DNA of 32,969 nucleotides from Alphaproteobacteria bacterium. Its GTDB lineage: Bacteria; Pseudomonadota; Alphaproteobacteria; Thalassobaculales; Thalassobaculaceae. Of this stretch, positions 16,157 through 25,769 are shown one piece after another. The stretch covers positions 1 through 32,969 of the forward strand of contig JADHLJ010000002.1 of the NCBI GenBank assembly GCA_016780745.1. The letters are read 5' to 3'. The notes beneath the pieces are model-generated. The model searched no databases. It was not told where the DNA came from and saw only the letters and a list, made by a program, of their open reading frames with translations. The stretch's first letter is position 1; every line of letters begins with the position of its first letter. Made by a program: the position numbers and the translations under genes.

Positions 16157-17029
16157 ATGCATCCGATCACCGAAATCACCCACCACCACGCCGAGTTGGG
16201 CGAGGTGATGCTGCACTATGTGACGGCGGGGGAAGGGCCTCCGGTTGTGCTGCTTCATGGCTGGCCGCAGACCTGGTGGGAATGGCGACATGTGATTCCG
16301 GCACTGGCCGAGCATTACACCGTGATCGCGCCGGATATGCGCGGCCTTGGCGACAGCTCTCGGCCGCTCGGCGGTTATGACAAGAAGACCGTCGCCGATG
16401 ACATCTGGCGCCTGGTCAATGGGGAGATGGGCCACGAGACTTTCTATCTCGTCGGTCATGATTGGGGCGGGCCGACCGCTTATGCGCTGGCGGCGGCGCA
16501 CCCCGACGCGGTGACCAAGCTGGTGATCCTGGATGTCACGGTCCCCGGTTGCGGCGGAGATTTCTCCGAGGGCGGGCGGCGCTGGCATCATCAATTCCAT
16601 ATGACACCGGATCTGCCCGAGGCGCTGATCGAGGGGCGCGAGGAGATTTATCTCGCCTGGTTCTACCGCACCTTCGCCTACCGGGCCGATGCGATTACCG
16701 AGGATGATCTGGCGGAGTATCTGCGCACCTATACCCAGCCCGGCGCGATGCGGGCCGGGTTCTCGTATTACCGCGAGATGCTTCGCGATGCCCGCGAGAA
16801 CGCCGAGATCATCGCGCGGTTCAAGCTGCCGATGCCGGTGCTGGCGATCGGCGGCGGCGTCAGCTACCCACATGGCCGGGGGCGCGGTGCCCAGGCGGGG
16901 GAGTCGTTGAGGCGGGTCGCGGTTAATGTTCAATCCGAGGTCTTCGAGGCCTGTGGGCACTTCATTCCCGAGGAGGCGCCAGATCGTTTGAACCGACGCC
17001 TGCTTGAATTCTTCGCGGAAAAAGCCTGA
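16157..17029 (+). CDS. Epoxide hydrolase-like alpha/beta hydrolase
   Basis: A 290-residue alpha/beta-fold enzyme. HGWPQ (34-38) is the oxyanion-hole motif, Asp102 in VGHDWGGPTAYALA is the nucleophile expected of epoxide hydrolases and haloalkane dehalogenases, and His268 in EACGHFIPEEAPD is the catalytic base. The ATG at 16157 has GGAGA 8 bases upstream and gives the normal length; the open frame extends back into the repeat array but that part is not protein-like. The gene ends in TGATG, overlapping the MmgE/PrpD start by one base. It is the first gene of a four-gene plus-strand cluster. A fluoroacetate dehalogenase-type activity is a possible alternative, but epoxide hydrolase is the better fit. 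Confidence 0.88.
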   Translation: MHPITEITHHHAELGEVMLHYVTAGEGPPVVLLHGWPQTWWEWRHVIPALAEHYTVIAPDMRGLGDSSRPLGGYDKKTVADDIWRLVNGEMGHETFYLVGHDWGGPTAYALAAAHPDAVTKLVILDVTVPGCGGDFSEGGRRWHHQFHMTPDLPEALIEGREEIYLAWFYRTFAYRADAITEDDLAEYLRTYTQPGAMRAGFSYYREMLRDARENAEIIARFKLPMPVLAIGGGVSYPHGRGRGAQAGESLRRVAVNVQSEVFEACGHFIPEEAPDRLNRRLLEFFAEKA

Positions 17030-18390
17030 TGGTGGTTGATTCGGAGACCGTATCCCAGGCCCTCGCGGGTTTCGTCGCGGCGTCGCGCTGGGAGGACATG
17101 CCGGAACGGGTCAAGCACGAGGCCAAGCGGTCGCTGTTGAACTGCTTCGCCACCGCCTTCGCCGGTTGCCGCGATGACGCGGTGGAGATCAGCCTAGCAT
17201 CGTTTGGGAGTTTCGGCGCGGCGGGCCAGGCGAGCTTGATTGGTCGCTCGGAGAGGGTCGACCCCTTGACCGCGGCGTTTCTCAACGCGGCGGCGGCCAA
17301 TGTTCACGACTTCGACGACACGCATCTGCGCACGGTGATACATCCGGCGGCTCCCGTCGCGCCGGCCTTGTTGGCGTTGTCTGAAAAACGCCTGGTGAGC
17401 GGCCCGGCGCTGATCCAGGCGCTGGCGCTGGGCATCGAGGTGACCTGCCGGATCGGCAACGCGATCTCGCCAGGGCATTACGCCCGTGGCTGGCATATTA
17501 CCTCGACTTGCGGGGTATTCGGCGCGGCGCTGGCGGCGGGCAAGGTCCTGGGGTTGGACGCGAGGCGGCTGGTCTGGGCACTTGGGAATGCGTCGGCCCA
17601 GGCCTCGGGGCTGGTGGAAACTCTCGGGTTCATGGCCAAGAGCGTCGGCGTTGGTGGCGCGGCTCGCGGCGGCTTGCTCGCGGCGGATCTGGCGGCGCGC
17701 GGCCATGACGGACCCGCCGCGCCGCTTGAGGGCACGCGTGGGTTTCTCAATGTGACCGGTGAAGCACCGGCTCTGGACGAGATCACCGAGGGGCTAGGGA
17801 CTCGTTGGGAGGTGCTTTCCAACATTCACAAACCCTATCCCTGCGGCATCGTTCTGAATGCGGTTATCGACGCCTGCCTTGAGTTGCGCGGGAAAGGCCT
17901 AGCGCCGATCAAGGCCGTTGACACGATTACCCTGCACGGCCATCCCCTGTTGCGCCAACGCGCCGATCGCCCGGATGTCGCGACAGGCCGGGAGTCTCAG
18001 GTCAGTGCCCAGCACGCGGTGGCGATCACCTTGCTACGCGGGAAGCCCGGCCTCGCCGCCTTTACCGATGCAGCGGTCAACGACCCAGCGACCCTCGCGT
18101 TGCGCGAGACCGTGCGGCTGGTTGATGACCCCGATGGCGCAGTACCAGGGGTTCGGGTCGTGGTGGCCCTGAAGGATGGTTCGGAGCACGAGCTCATCAT
18201 CGACCATGCGCGCGGCACCGATGAACGACCGCTCACGGATGGAGAGTTGGAAGAGAAATTTCGCGCGCTGGTCGCCGAGAAATCTCCGGCATGTGGCGAG
18301 GCGGATAAACTGATCGACGCGATCTGGAATTTGGACGGGCGCGAGGATGCGAGCACGCTGCTCCATTTTGCGCGTCCGACGACCCCATAA
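17029..18390 (+). CDS. MmgE/PrpD family protein
   Basis: A 453-residue protein of the 2-methylcitrate dehydratase/cis-aconitate decarboxylase family. Key phrases are LLNCFATAFAGC near residue 40, AAAANVHDFDDTHLRTVIHP (~88-107, with the conserved Asp-Asp and His), GWHITSTCGVFGAALAAGKV (~150) and NIHKPYPCGIVLNAVIDACL (~265, with the conserved Lys-Pro-Tyr-Pro-Cys-Gly). The ATG overlaps the epoxide hydrolase stop by one base. Many family members are of unknown substrate, and the absence of prpB or prpC nearby argues against a methylcitrate-cycle role. Dehydration, decarboxylation or isomerisation of a di/tricarboxylic acid is the general expectation. Confidence 0.9.
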   Translation: MVVDSETVSQALAGFVAASRWEDMPERVKHEAKRSLLNCFATAFAGCRDDAVEISLASFGSFGAAGQASLIGRSERVDPLTAAFLNAAAANVHDFDDTHLRTVIHPAAPVAPALLALSEKRLVSGPALIQALALGIEVTCRIGNAISPGHYARGWHITSTCGVFGAALAAGKVLGLDARRLVWALGNASAQASGLVETLGFMAKSVGVGGAARGGLLAADLAARGHDGPAAPLEGTRGFLNVTGEAPALDEITEGLGTRWEVLSNIHKPYPCGIVLNAVIDACLELRGKGLAPIKAVDTITLHGHPLLRQRADRPDVATGRESQVSAQHAVAITLLRGKPGLAAFTDAAVNDPATLALRETVRLVDDPDGAVPGVRVVVALKDGSEHELIIDHARGTDERPLTDGELEEKFRALVAEKSPACGEADKLIDAIWNLDGREDASTLLHFARPTTP

Positions 18391-18419
18391 CAAGATCCGA
18401 TGGAAAGGATGGCGAGGCC

Positions 18420-18839
18420 ATGGCGATTGAAATCACCCAGCTCATGCATGCCGGTATCCGTATTGGTCCGACCGAGGATGATGTCGAGAAGGCCAACGGT
18501 TTTTATGGCGGCTTGCTTGGCCTGCAGCGCGATGGGGAGCGCCCACATATTCCCTCGATCCCCGGTTTCTGGGTCAATGTGAAGGACGGTGACCGGGGCC
18601 AACAGATCCACATCATGGGCGCCGAGGGAATGTCCGCCGCGGCACGCTCGGAAAAGCACGACCCGACACGCCAGCACCTGGCTTTCGCGGTGCGGGATCT
18701 CGAAGCCGCGCGAAGCGAACTTGAAAACCAGGGTATCGAGTTCTGGGTCTATGAGGGCCTGGTGGGCCGTGGCTCCGACCAAGTATTTTTCGAGGACCCG
18801 TTCGGCAATGTCATCGAACTGCAACAGGATCCCGGCTGA
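18420..18839 (+). CDS. VOC family protein (glyoxalase/dioxygenase superfamily)
   Basis: A 139-residue protein with one pair of beta-alpha-beta-beta-beta modules. Module one starts LMHAGIRIGPTEDDVEKANGFYGGLLGL; module two contains QHLAFAVRDLEAARSELENQ and DQVFFEDPFGNVIEL. His10 and the final Glu of NVIEL are the usual metal-ligand positions. The ATG at 18420 follows GGAAAGGATGG with good spacing, 29 bases after the PrpD-like gene. Members act as lyases, isomerases, epimerases or fosfomycin-type resistance proteins. Operon position suggests a step in the same unknown carboxylic/CoA-ester pathway rather than methylglyoxal detoxification. Confidence 0.85.
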   Translation: MAIEITQLMHAGIRIGPTEDDVEKANGFYGGLLGLQRDGERPHIPSIPGFWVNVKDGDRGQQIHIMGAEGMSAAARSEKHDPTRQHLAFAVRDLEAARSELENQGIEFWVYEGLVGRGSDQVFFEDPFGNVIELQQDPG

Positions 18840-18877
18840 TCGAGGGGCGCGGAGTTGAATGATAACGTGGAGAAGCT

Positions 18878-21220
18878 ATGACTAGCGTCGAAGGAATAGG
18901 GGCGGCGCTGGCCGGCATTCGCGTGCTTGAGATCGGCGGCGGTGTCGCGGGCGCTTATTGCGCCAAGCTCCTCGCCGATATGGGCGCGGCCGTGTCGCGG
19001 GTCGAGCCCGAGGGCGGTGACCCACTCGGCGAAATCATGCTTGATCCGAAGGAGCCGTCGACGCGTGGGCTTTATCTCGACTATCTGAGCGCCGGCAAGA
19101 AACGCATCTCCCGCGCCGAAGAGACCGGTGGCTATGATCTGCTGGTACTCGGCGAGTCGGCGGGCCGCCCCGAGGGACTCGCGACCCCGACCATCGCGAC
19201 CCTTGATGTCAGCTGGTTCGGGCTCGACGGGCCTTACGCGGATTGGGCCGGAGGAGATCTCGTCGCGCAGGCGCTTGCGGGCCTCATCCAACCCGTTGGT
19301 CCGGTCGAGGGGCCGCCCTGCTTTCCCGGCGAGCACCAAGCCGCCTTGATCGGCGGGCTGTCGGCTTACTGCGCCGGTCTTTCGGCCTTGATCGGAGGGC
19401 GCCGCGAGGCACCGTTGCATTTCGAGGTGAGCATCCTGGAAGCCATCCTGATCAACGCGGATCTTCAAATCTGTCAGACCGTGGCCATGGGCGCGCCGGT
19501 ACCGAGGATCGGCGTGAACCGGTTCGTGCCGACCAGCCCGGTCAGCATTCATCGTTGCAAGGAAGGGTGGATCGGGATCACCCCGCTGACCCCGGCGCAA
19601 TGGCGGGCGTTCTGCGTCATCATCGGGCTGCCGGAGTTCGCCGATGACCCGGATCTCGCGCCGCAGCGTTCCCGCTATCCCCATGGCGATCGGATGGAGG
19701 CGGCCTTTGATGCGCGTTTTCCCCTCAAGACCGCCGTGGACTGGGCCGCGATGGGCCGCGAGGCCAAGGTGCCGATGGTCGTCGTGCCGGACGCGATCGG
19801 CATTCTCGAGCATCCGGTCTTCAACGCGCGAGACTCGCTCGCTGAATTCGCGATCGACGGCAAGACCTACCGCGTGCCCCGGACACCGTTTCGCTTGGAG
19901 AAGACATCACCGCGCTTGGACCTTGACGGCCCCGCGCCGAAATCCGACCTGACCGTGCCCGAGAGCGCCACGTTGCCGGACGCGCCGCTTGCGGGGATCC
20001 GGGTGGCGGATTTTTCCATGGGCTGGGCCGGGCCTCTGACCACCCGGATGCTGGCGGATTTCGGCGCCGAGGTGATTAAGATCGAGGCCGGACGCTATCC
20101 CGACTGGTGGCGTCATGTGGACTGGTCGCCGCAAGCAATCGCCGACAAGCAATTCGAGAGAAGCGAGCGTTTCTCGATGCTCAACCGGGGCAAGCAAAGC
20201 GTCAGCCTGGACCTGACCAATGCCGAGGGCCGAGATCTAGCGCGGAACCTGGTTTCGGGCAGCGATATCGTGATCGAGAACCAGGCTGCTGGCGTGATGG
20301 CGCGACTGGGCCTCGGTTACGCGGATCTCTCGGCGGGCCGGGATGATCTGATCATGCTGTCGATGTCGGCTTTCGGGGACGGCAATGTCTGGTCGGATAC
20401 CCGGGCCTACGGATCGGTCCTGGAGCAAGGGTCGGGCATTCCGAGTTTCGCCGGGCGTCCGGAATGGCCGCCGACCATGGCGCATATCGCCTATGGTGAT
20501 CCGATCGGCGGCATATACGGCGCGGCCTCGGTGCTGACCGCGCTGTTTCATCGCCGGCGCACCGGGGCGGGGCAGTGGATCAACAACACCCAGATCGAGG
20601 CGATGCTGCCGTTTACCACCCCGGCGCTTCTGATCCGCCAAGCGACCGGCCACGAACCAGTCCGGCGCGGCAATCGGCACCCCTCGATGGTTCCGCATGG
20701 GGTATTCCCAAGCGCCGGCGAGGATCGATGGGTCGCGATAGCGGTCTCTGGGCCGAAAGCCTGGCGCGGCCTGGCCAAAATACTGAGCCGAGAGGATTGG
20801 GCTGTTGACGCGCGTTTGACGAGCCTCGAAGCGCGCCGGGACATTGAGGACGAGATCGAGGCGGCGATTGTCGCCTGGTCCCGCACCCGCGATGGCGCCG
20901 AGGCAGCCCAGATCCTGCAGGCCGAAGGCGTGGCCGCGGCGCCGTTGCTCTGGATGGACCAGGTAACCGAGGACCAGCACCTGCGCGCGCGATCTTTCTT
21001 TTACGAGGTCGAACGCGACCATGTTGGCCATCAATGGCAGACCGGTCTGCCCTTGCGCCTTGACGGCGCGCGCTATCCCATGCGCGGCTTGGCCCCGTTT
21101 CTCGGGGGTGACAGCGAGGCGATCTTGACCGGGCTTTTGGACGTTAACGACGAGGATTATCGCCGCTTGATAGACGCGGGCGTTGTGAGTTTCGCGCCGA
21201 CACAGCTTCGCGGCGGGTGA
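18878..21220 (+). CDS. Double-domain CaiB/BaiF (type III) CoA-transferase
   Basis: At 780 residues this is about twice the usual 390-430. It contains two CaiB/BaiF modules: LAGIRVLEIGGGVAGAYCAK (from ~10) and LAGIRVADFSMGWAGPLTTR (from ~370). The second module has the expected catalytic Asp541 in YGDPIGGIYGAASVLTALF and the GQWINNTQIEAM segment. At the matching place the first module reads FPGEHQAALIGG (residues ~150-161), with no aspartate, so the N-half is probably inactive or structural. The enzyme would move CoA between carboxylic acids. It lies 38 bases after the VOC gene and ends the operon. It could be annotated as acyl-CoA transferase, formyl-CoA-transferase-like or racemase-like; substrate unknown. 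Confidence 0.9.
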   Translation: MTSVEGIGAALAGIRVLEIGGGVAGAYCAKLLADMGAAVSRVEPEGGDPLGEIMLDPKEPSTRGLYLDYLSAGKKRISRAEETGGYDLLVLGESAGRPEGLATPTIATLDVSWFGLDGPYADWAGGDLVAQALAGLIQPVGPVEGPPCFPGEHQAALIGGLSAYCAGLSALIGGRREAPLHFEVSILEAILINADLQICQTVAMGAPVPRIGVNRFVPTSPVSIHRCKEGWIGITPLTPAQWRAFCVIIGLPEFADDPDLAPQRSRYPHGDRMEAAFDARFPLKTAVDWAAMGREAKVPMVVVPDAIGILEHPVFNARDSLAEFAIDGKTYRVPRTPFRLEKTSPRLDLDGPAPKSDLTVPESATLPDAPLAGIRVADFSMGWAGPLTTRMLADFGAEVIKIEAGRYPDWWRHVDWSPQAIADKQFERSERFSMLNRGKQSVSLDLTNAEGRDLARNLVSGSDIVIENQAAGVMARLGLGYADLSAGRDDLIMLSMSAFGDGNVWSDTRAYGSVLEQGSGIPSFAGRPEWPPTMAHIAYGDPIGGIYGAASVLTALFHRRRTGAGQWINNTQIEAMLPFTTPALLIRQATGHEPVRRGNRHPSMVPHGVFPSAGEDRWVAIAVSGPKAWRGLAKILSREDWAVDARLTSLEARRDIEDEIEAAIVAWSRTRDGAEAAQILQAEGVAAAPLLWMDQVTEDQHLRARSFFYEVERDHVGHQWQTGLPLRLDGARYPMRGLAPFLGGDSEAILTGLLDVNDEDYRRLIDAGVVSFAPTQLRGG

Positions 21221-21254
21221 CTGGGCTTGAATTTGATCGCGGGGAGCCGCGGGA

Positions 21255-21875
21255 TCATTTCGAGAGGCAATGGATAATCCCGGCGACCGCCTCTTCGAGA
21301 TTTTGCGAGTGAGTGCGCCCGGATTTCTTGCGAGGCGCGAGGTCGTGGTTGCCGTCGCCGAGCCACTGAACCTCGATCGTGTCCGCAAGGTCATAGCCGT
21401 CGACCTCCGCCTTGGTGCCAAACGGGTCTCGTTCGCCCTGGAGAATGAGCGTGGGCGTTTGCATGGTCGCTAGATGCTCTGTGCGAAGCCGGTCCGGTTT
21501 GCCCGGTGGATGAAAGGGATAGCCGAGGCAAACGAGGCTCGTAGCCCCAACCTCGTCGGCGATCAGCGAGGCCATGCGACCGCCCATCGACTTGCCGCCA
21601 ATCGCGATCCGCGCCGAGGTAGCGGATGAGAACACCGCGCGCCAGGTCTCCAGCAGCGCTGGCTGACGGTCGGGCGGACGGCGTTTGCCGTCTTCCCGTC
21701 GGCGCATCATATACGGAAACTCGAAGCGGATGACGGCGATACCCGCCTCGGCGACTCCCTTGGCAATGGTGTCCATGAAGGGGGTGTCCATCGGCGCGCC
21801 GGCGCCATGCGCCAGGATCAGTGTGGTTGCCGCGTCGTCTGGTCCGTTCCGAAGCAGGTCAATCTCCTGGGTCAT
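21255..21875 (-). CDS. Small alpha/beta hydrolase (KANL3/Tex30-like family)
   Basis: A 206-residue hydrolase with a complete apparent triad: Ser96 in AIGGKSMGGRMASLIA, Asp150 in LILQGERDPFG and His177 in LGDGNHDLAP. The opening TLILAHGAGAPMDTPFMD provides the oxyanion-hole region, and RFEFPYMMRRREDGKRRPPD is typical of this compact family of predicted hydrolases, for which I know no firm substrate. The ATG overlaps the aminotransferase stop by 4 bases, so the two are translationally coupled. The stop faces that of the CoA-transferase, 34 bases away. Confidence 0.86.
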   Translation of the reverse strand: MTQEIDLLRNGPDDAATTLILAHGAGAPMDTPFMDTIAKGVAEAGIAVIRFEFPYMMRRREDGKRRPPDRQPALLETWRAVFSSATSARIAIGGKSMGGRMASLIADEVGATSLVCLGYPFHPPGKPDRLRTEHLATMQTPTLILQGERDPFGTKAEVDGYDLADTIEVQWLGDGNHDLAPRKKSGRTHSQNLEEAVAGIIHCLSK

Positions 21876-23176
21876 CGGATATCCCGAAGCGTATCGGCGA
21901 AGGCTTGCGCCAGCCCGTCGATCTCGGCATCCGTCATGACCGAGGAGAGGAAGCCGGAGCAGCGCGGCGAGAAGATGTATCCCCGATCGAGCATGCCTCG
22001 ATGCACCCGTTTCGCGAGCGCGGCCTCCGCCGGCGCGGTGAAGGCGCTGCGATAATCGGTCATCGGGCGATCGTGGAAATGGATCTGGAACATCGCGCCG
22101 ACGCCGGTTACCTGGCCCGGGCGGCCAGTGGTCTCGAAAGCTTGGCGCAGGCCAGCCCGGGCGCGTTCTCCCATGATCTCCAGACGTTGATAGATCTCCG
22201 GTGTCATCGCGGTCATGGTCGCCAGGCCCGCCGCCATGCTGACCGGATTGCCGGTAAAGGTGCCGCTGGAGGGATTCAGTGGCGCGCCGTCCTCGTGGCT
22301 AAAGACCGACATCGCGTCATCGGTGCCGGTGATCGCGCCGACGGGATAGCCGCCGCCGATGATCTTGGCGAAGGTCGAGAGATCCGGCTTGATGCCGAAC
22401 CGTGCCTGGGCGCCGTGATAGTCGAGGCGAAAGGCGATAACCTCGTCGATGATGATCAGCGCGCCGATCTCGCGGGCCACGGCTTGGATCGCGTCGATGA
22501 ATTCCGGGGTCATCTCGACCATGCCGATCTGGGTCGGGACCGGGTCGATCAGGATCGCCGCCAGGGTGCCCGCGTTGGCGCGGACCAGACGCGCGGCCTC
22601 CTCCGGCTGGTTGAGCGGCAGGACCAGCGTATCCTCCAGCACCGCCGGCGGGGTGCCGTGCACATGCGGCGTCGAGGCCGGCGCGTTACCCCAATTCTCG
22701 GGCGTTGAATCCAGGCTGACCTCGGCGTGGTCATACATGCCGTGATAGGCGCCCTCGATCTTGGCGATCCGATGCCGGCCGGTCCGCGCCCGCGCCGCCT
22801 TCAGCGCGATCATCACCGCCTCGGTGCCGCTGTTGCAGAAGCGGACTTTCTCCGACGCCTCAATACGTTCGCAAATCAACTCGGCGAGCTGGATTTCCAA
22901 CTCCGTCGGAAAAGCGAAACAGGAGCCATTCGCGATCGCCGCGCCCACCGCCTCGACCACCGGGGGATAGGCGTGCCCATGGATAAGCGAGGCGAAGTTG
23001 TTCATCAGATCAAGGCGCCGAACTCCGTCGACATCCTCGATATAGGCGCCGACCCCGCGCTTGGCGTAGATCGGATAGGGATCGACCCAGGTCAGTAGCC
23101 GCGAGATCCCTCCCGGCAGTACCTGCTTAGCGCGGGCGAAGATCCCGGCGGAATTCGAGGTGTCTGATGGCCACAT
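21872..23176 (-). CDS. Class III aminotransferase, glutamate-1-semialdehyde aminomutase-like
   Basis: A 434-residue PLP enzyme. It has FCNSGTEAVMIALKAARA (~113-130, phosphate binding), EGAYHGMYDHAEVS, Asp244 in LIIIDEVIAFRLDYHGAQ, the PLP lysine Lys271 in FAKIIGGGYPVGAI and GTFTGNPVSMAAGLATM. The overall pattern is closest to GSA aminomutase-like proteins. The ATG at 23176 has GGGGAG 8 bases upstream; the open frame extends 19 codons further but without a better site. Alphaproteobacteria normally make 5-aminolevulinate by the HemA/ALAS route, so a role as HemL is unlikely and an omega-amino acid or other transaminase is the safer reading. Paired with the alpha/beta hydrolase downstream. Confidence 0.88.
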   Translation of the reverse strand: MWPSDTSNSAGIFARAKQVLPGGISRLLTWVDPYPIYAKRGVGAYIEDVDGVRRLDLMNNFASLIHGHAYPPVVEAVGAAIANGSCFAFPTELEIQLAELICERIEASEKVRFCNSGTEAVMIALKAARARTGRHRIAKIEGAYHGMYDHAEVSLDSTPENWGNAPASTPHVHGTPPAVLEDTLVLPLNQPEEAARLVRANAGTLAAILIDPVPTQIGMVEMTPEFIDAIQAVAREIGALIIIDEVIAFRLDYHGAQARFGIKPDLSTFAKIIGGGYPVGAITGTDDAMSVFSHEDGAPLNPSSGTFTGNPVSMAAGLATMTAMTPEIYQRLEIMGERARAGLRQAFETTGRPGQVTGVGAMFQIHFHDRPMTDYRSAFTAPAEAALAKRVHRGMLDRGYIFSPRCSGFLSSVMTDAEIDGLAQAFADTLRDIR

Positions 23177-23301
23177 ATTGATTGCTCCCCATTCGCGACG
23201 GACAAGCATGGCAAAGAGCCGGGGCGGGCGCAATTCAGTCCAACGGGTTTAAGAGCTCCTCGATGCAGTCTTCGATGGGATAATACGTTTCTCTCTTCCA
23301 T

Positions 23302-23449
23302 CGTCATCCCGCGCTTGACGCGGGACCCACGCCTGAGAATTCCCACGTGAACACCATCCGGCAAGCAAACGAGATGTCACGTCGCGCTCCGCCACCCGTC
23401 ACACGCCGCCGTCTCAGGCGTCGGCCCCGCGTCGAGCGCGGGGTGACGG
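23302..23449. repeat. 148-base inverted-repeat element made of two facing palindromes
   Basis: The left arm 23302-23338 and right arm 23412-23449 are inverted copies of each other with several mismatches, each ending in GCCTGAGA or its complement, around a 73-base centre. Each arm is itself a hairpin: CCCGCGCTTGACGCGGG (loop CTTGA, 23308-23324) and CCCCGCGTCGAGCGCGGGG (23425-23443). The left-hand loop is identical to that of the 15.6-16.0 kb array. It lies in the 342-base gap 23177-23518 between the fumarase and aminotransferase genes, where no gene is seen. It could stabilise or terminate fumarase mRNA. Confidence 0.88.
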
Positions 23450-23518
23450 AAAAAGCGGGGGTAAGTCTCTTGGACGGATGGCAATGGAAGGGAGAAACGC
23501 GAAGCGTCCGTATATCCC

Positions 23519-25129
<1,611 letters not shown>

Positions 25130-25203
25130 GACGATCTCTCGCGTGCGCTACGTCGTGGGGCCGCCGCGCGATCGTGGCGTGACGGGTCGGCCGTCCTGGC
25201 CGG

Positions 25204-25698
25204 TTACTGCTTTTTACGGAACTGATCGAGGGAGACGACCTCGCCCGACCCCTTGGGAGTCTCACCGTCATTCTCGGCATCGGGATCCTCGATTTCGACC
25301 TGCGGGCCAAAGTCGTCGGTTTGAAGTCCCGGGGATTCTTCCGCCGCGGACTGGAACTGCAGGCCGAATTTGACAGAGGGGTCCGCGAAGCCGGTGAGCG
25401 CGGCGAAGGGGATGAACAGCCGTTCCCGCTTGTCGTTGAAGCTCAGCATGACCTCGAAGTTTTCCTCGCGGACCTCAAGATCCCAGAACTGGTATTGCAG
25501 GACGATGGTCATCTCGTCCGGATATTTCTCGGTCAGATAGACCGGTACATCAACCTCGGGATGCCGTGTCTTGAAGGTGATGTAAAAGTGATGATTCCCC
25601 GGCAGACCATGGGCGCCCGCCTGACGCAGCGCCTTGCGGACGACTCCGCGTAGCGCTTCTTCCACCATCATGTCGTACTTGAAGGCCTGTTCCGACAT
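25204..25698 (-). CDS. sspB: SspB-family ClpXP adaptor (alphaproteobacterial type)
   Basis: A 164-residue adaptor that tethers ssrA-tagged proteins to the ClpXP protease. The folded domain (~1-120) includes YDMMVEEALRGVVRKALRQA, LPGNHHFYITFKTRHPEVDV, LTEKYPDEMTIVLQYQFWDL and a segment with VMLSFNDKRERLFIPFAALT, matching the alphaproteobacterial SspB domain. An acidic flexible linker (~125-150) leads to a C-terminal EVVSLDQFRKKQ tail, the place where a ClpX-docking tail is expected. ATG at 25698. It lies about 72 bases after the predicted 3' end of the tmRNA coding piece on the same strand, so tag and adaptor genes are neighbours. Confidence 0.93.
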   Translation of the reverse strand: MSEQAFKYDMMVEEALRGVVRKALRQAGAHGLPGNHHFYITFKTRHPEVDVPVYLTEKYPDEMTIVLQYQFWDLEVREENFEVMLSFNDKRERLFIPFAALTGFADPSVKFGLQFQSAAEESPGLQTDDFGPQVEIEDPDAENDGETPKGSGEVVSLDQFRKKQ

Positions 25699-25769
25699 GT
25701 TTCCCCTCGACCTCTAGTTTCCGATACCCCGGCGTCGCCGGCGGAAGCGGGACGCTTCTGTTGCCAGGT

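Noticed and set aside
15331-16960. Several long minus-strand frames running through the tandem array
   Set aside because: Their proteins are repeats of the array (Pro/Gly/Ser/Arg strings), one continues antisense through the epoxide hydrolase, and they exist only because the 160-base unit contains few stops.
20237-21421. A 394-codon minus-strand open frame
   Set aside because: Antisense to the second half of the CoA-transferase and running into the hydrolase gene; no domain or ribosome site supports it.
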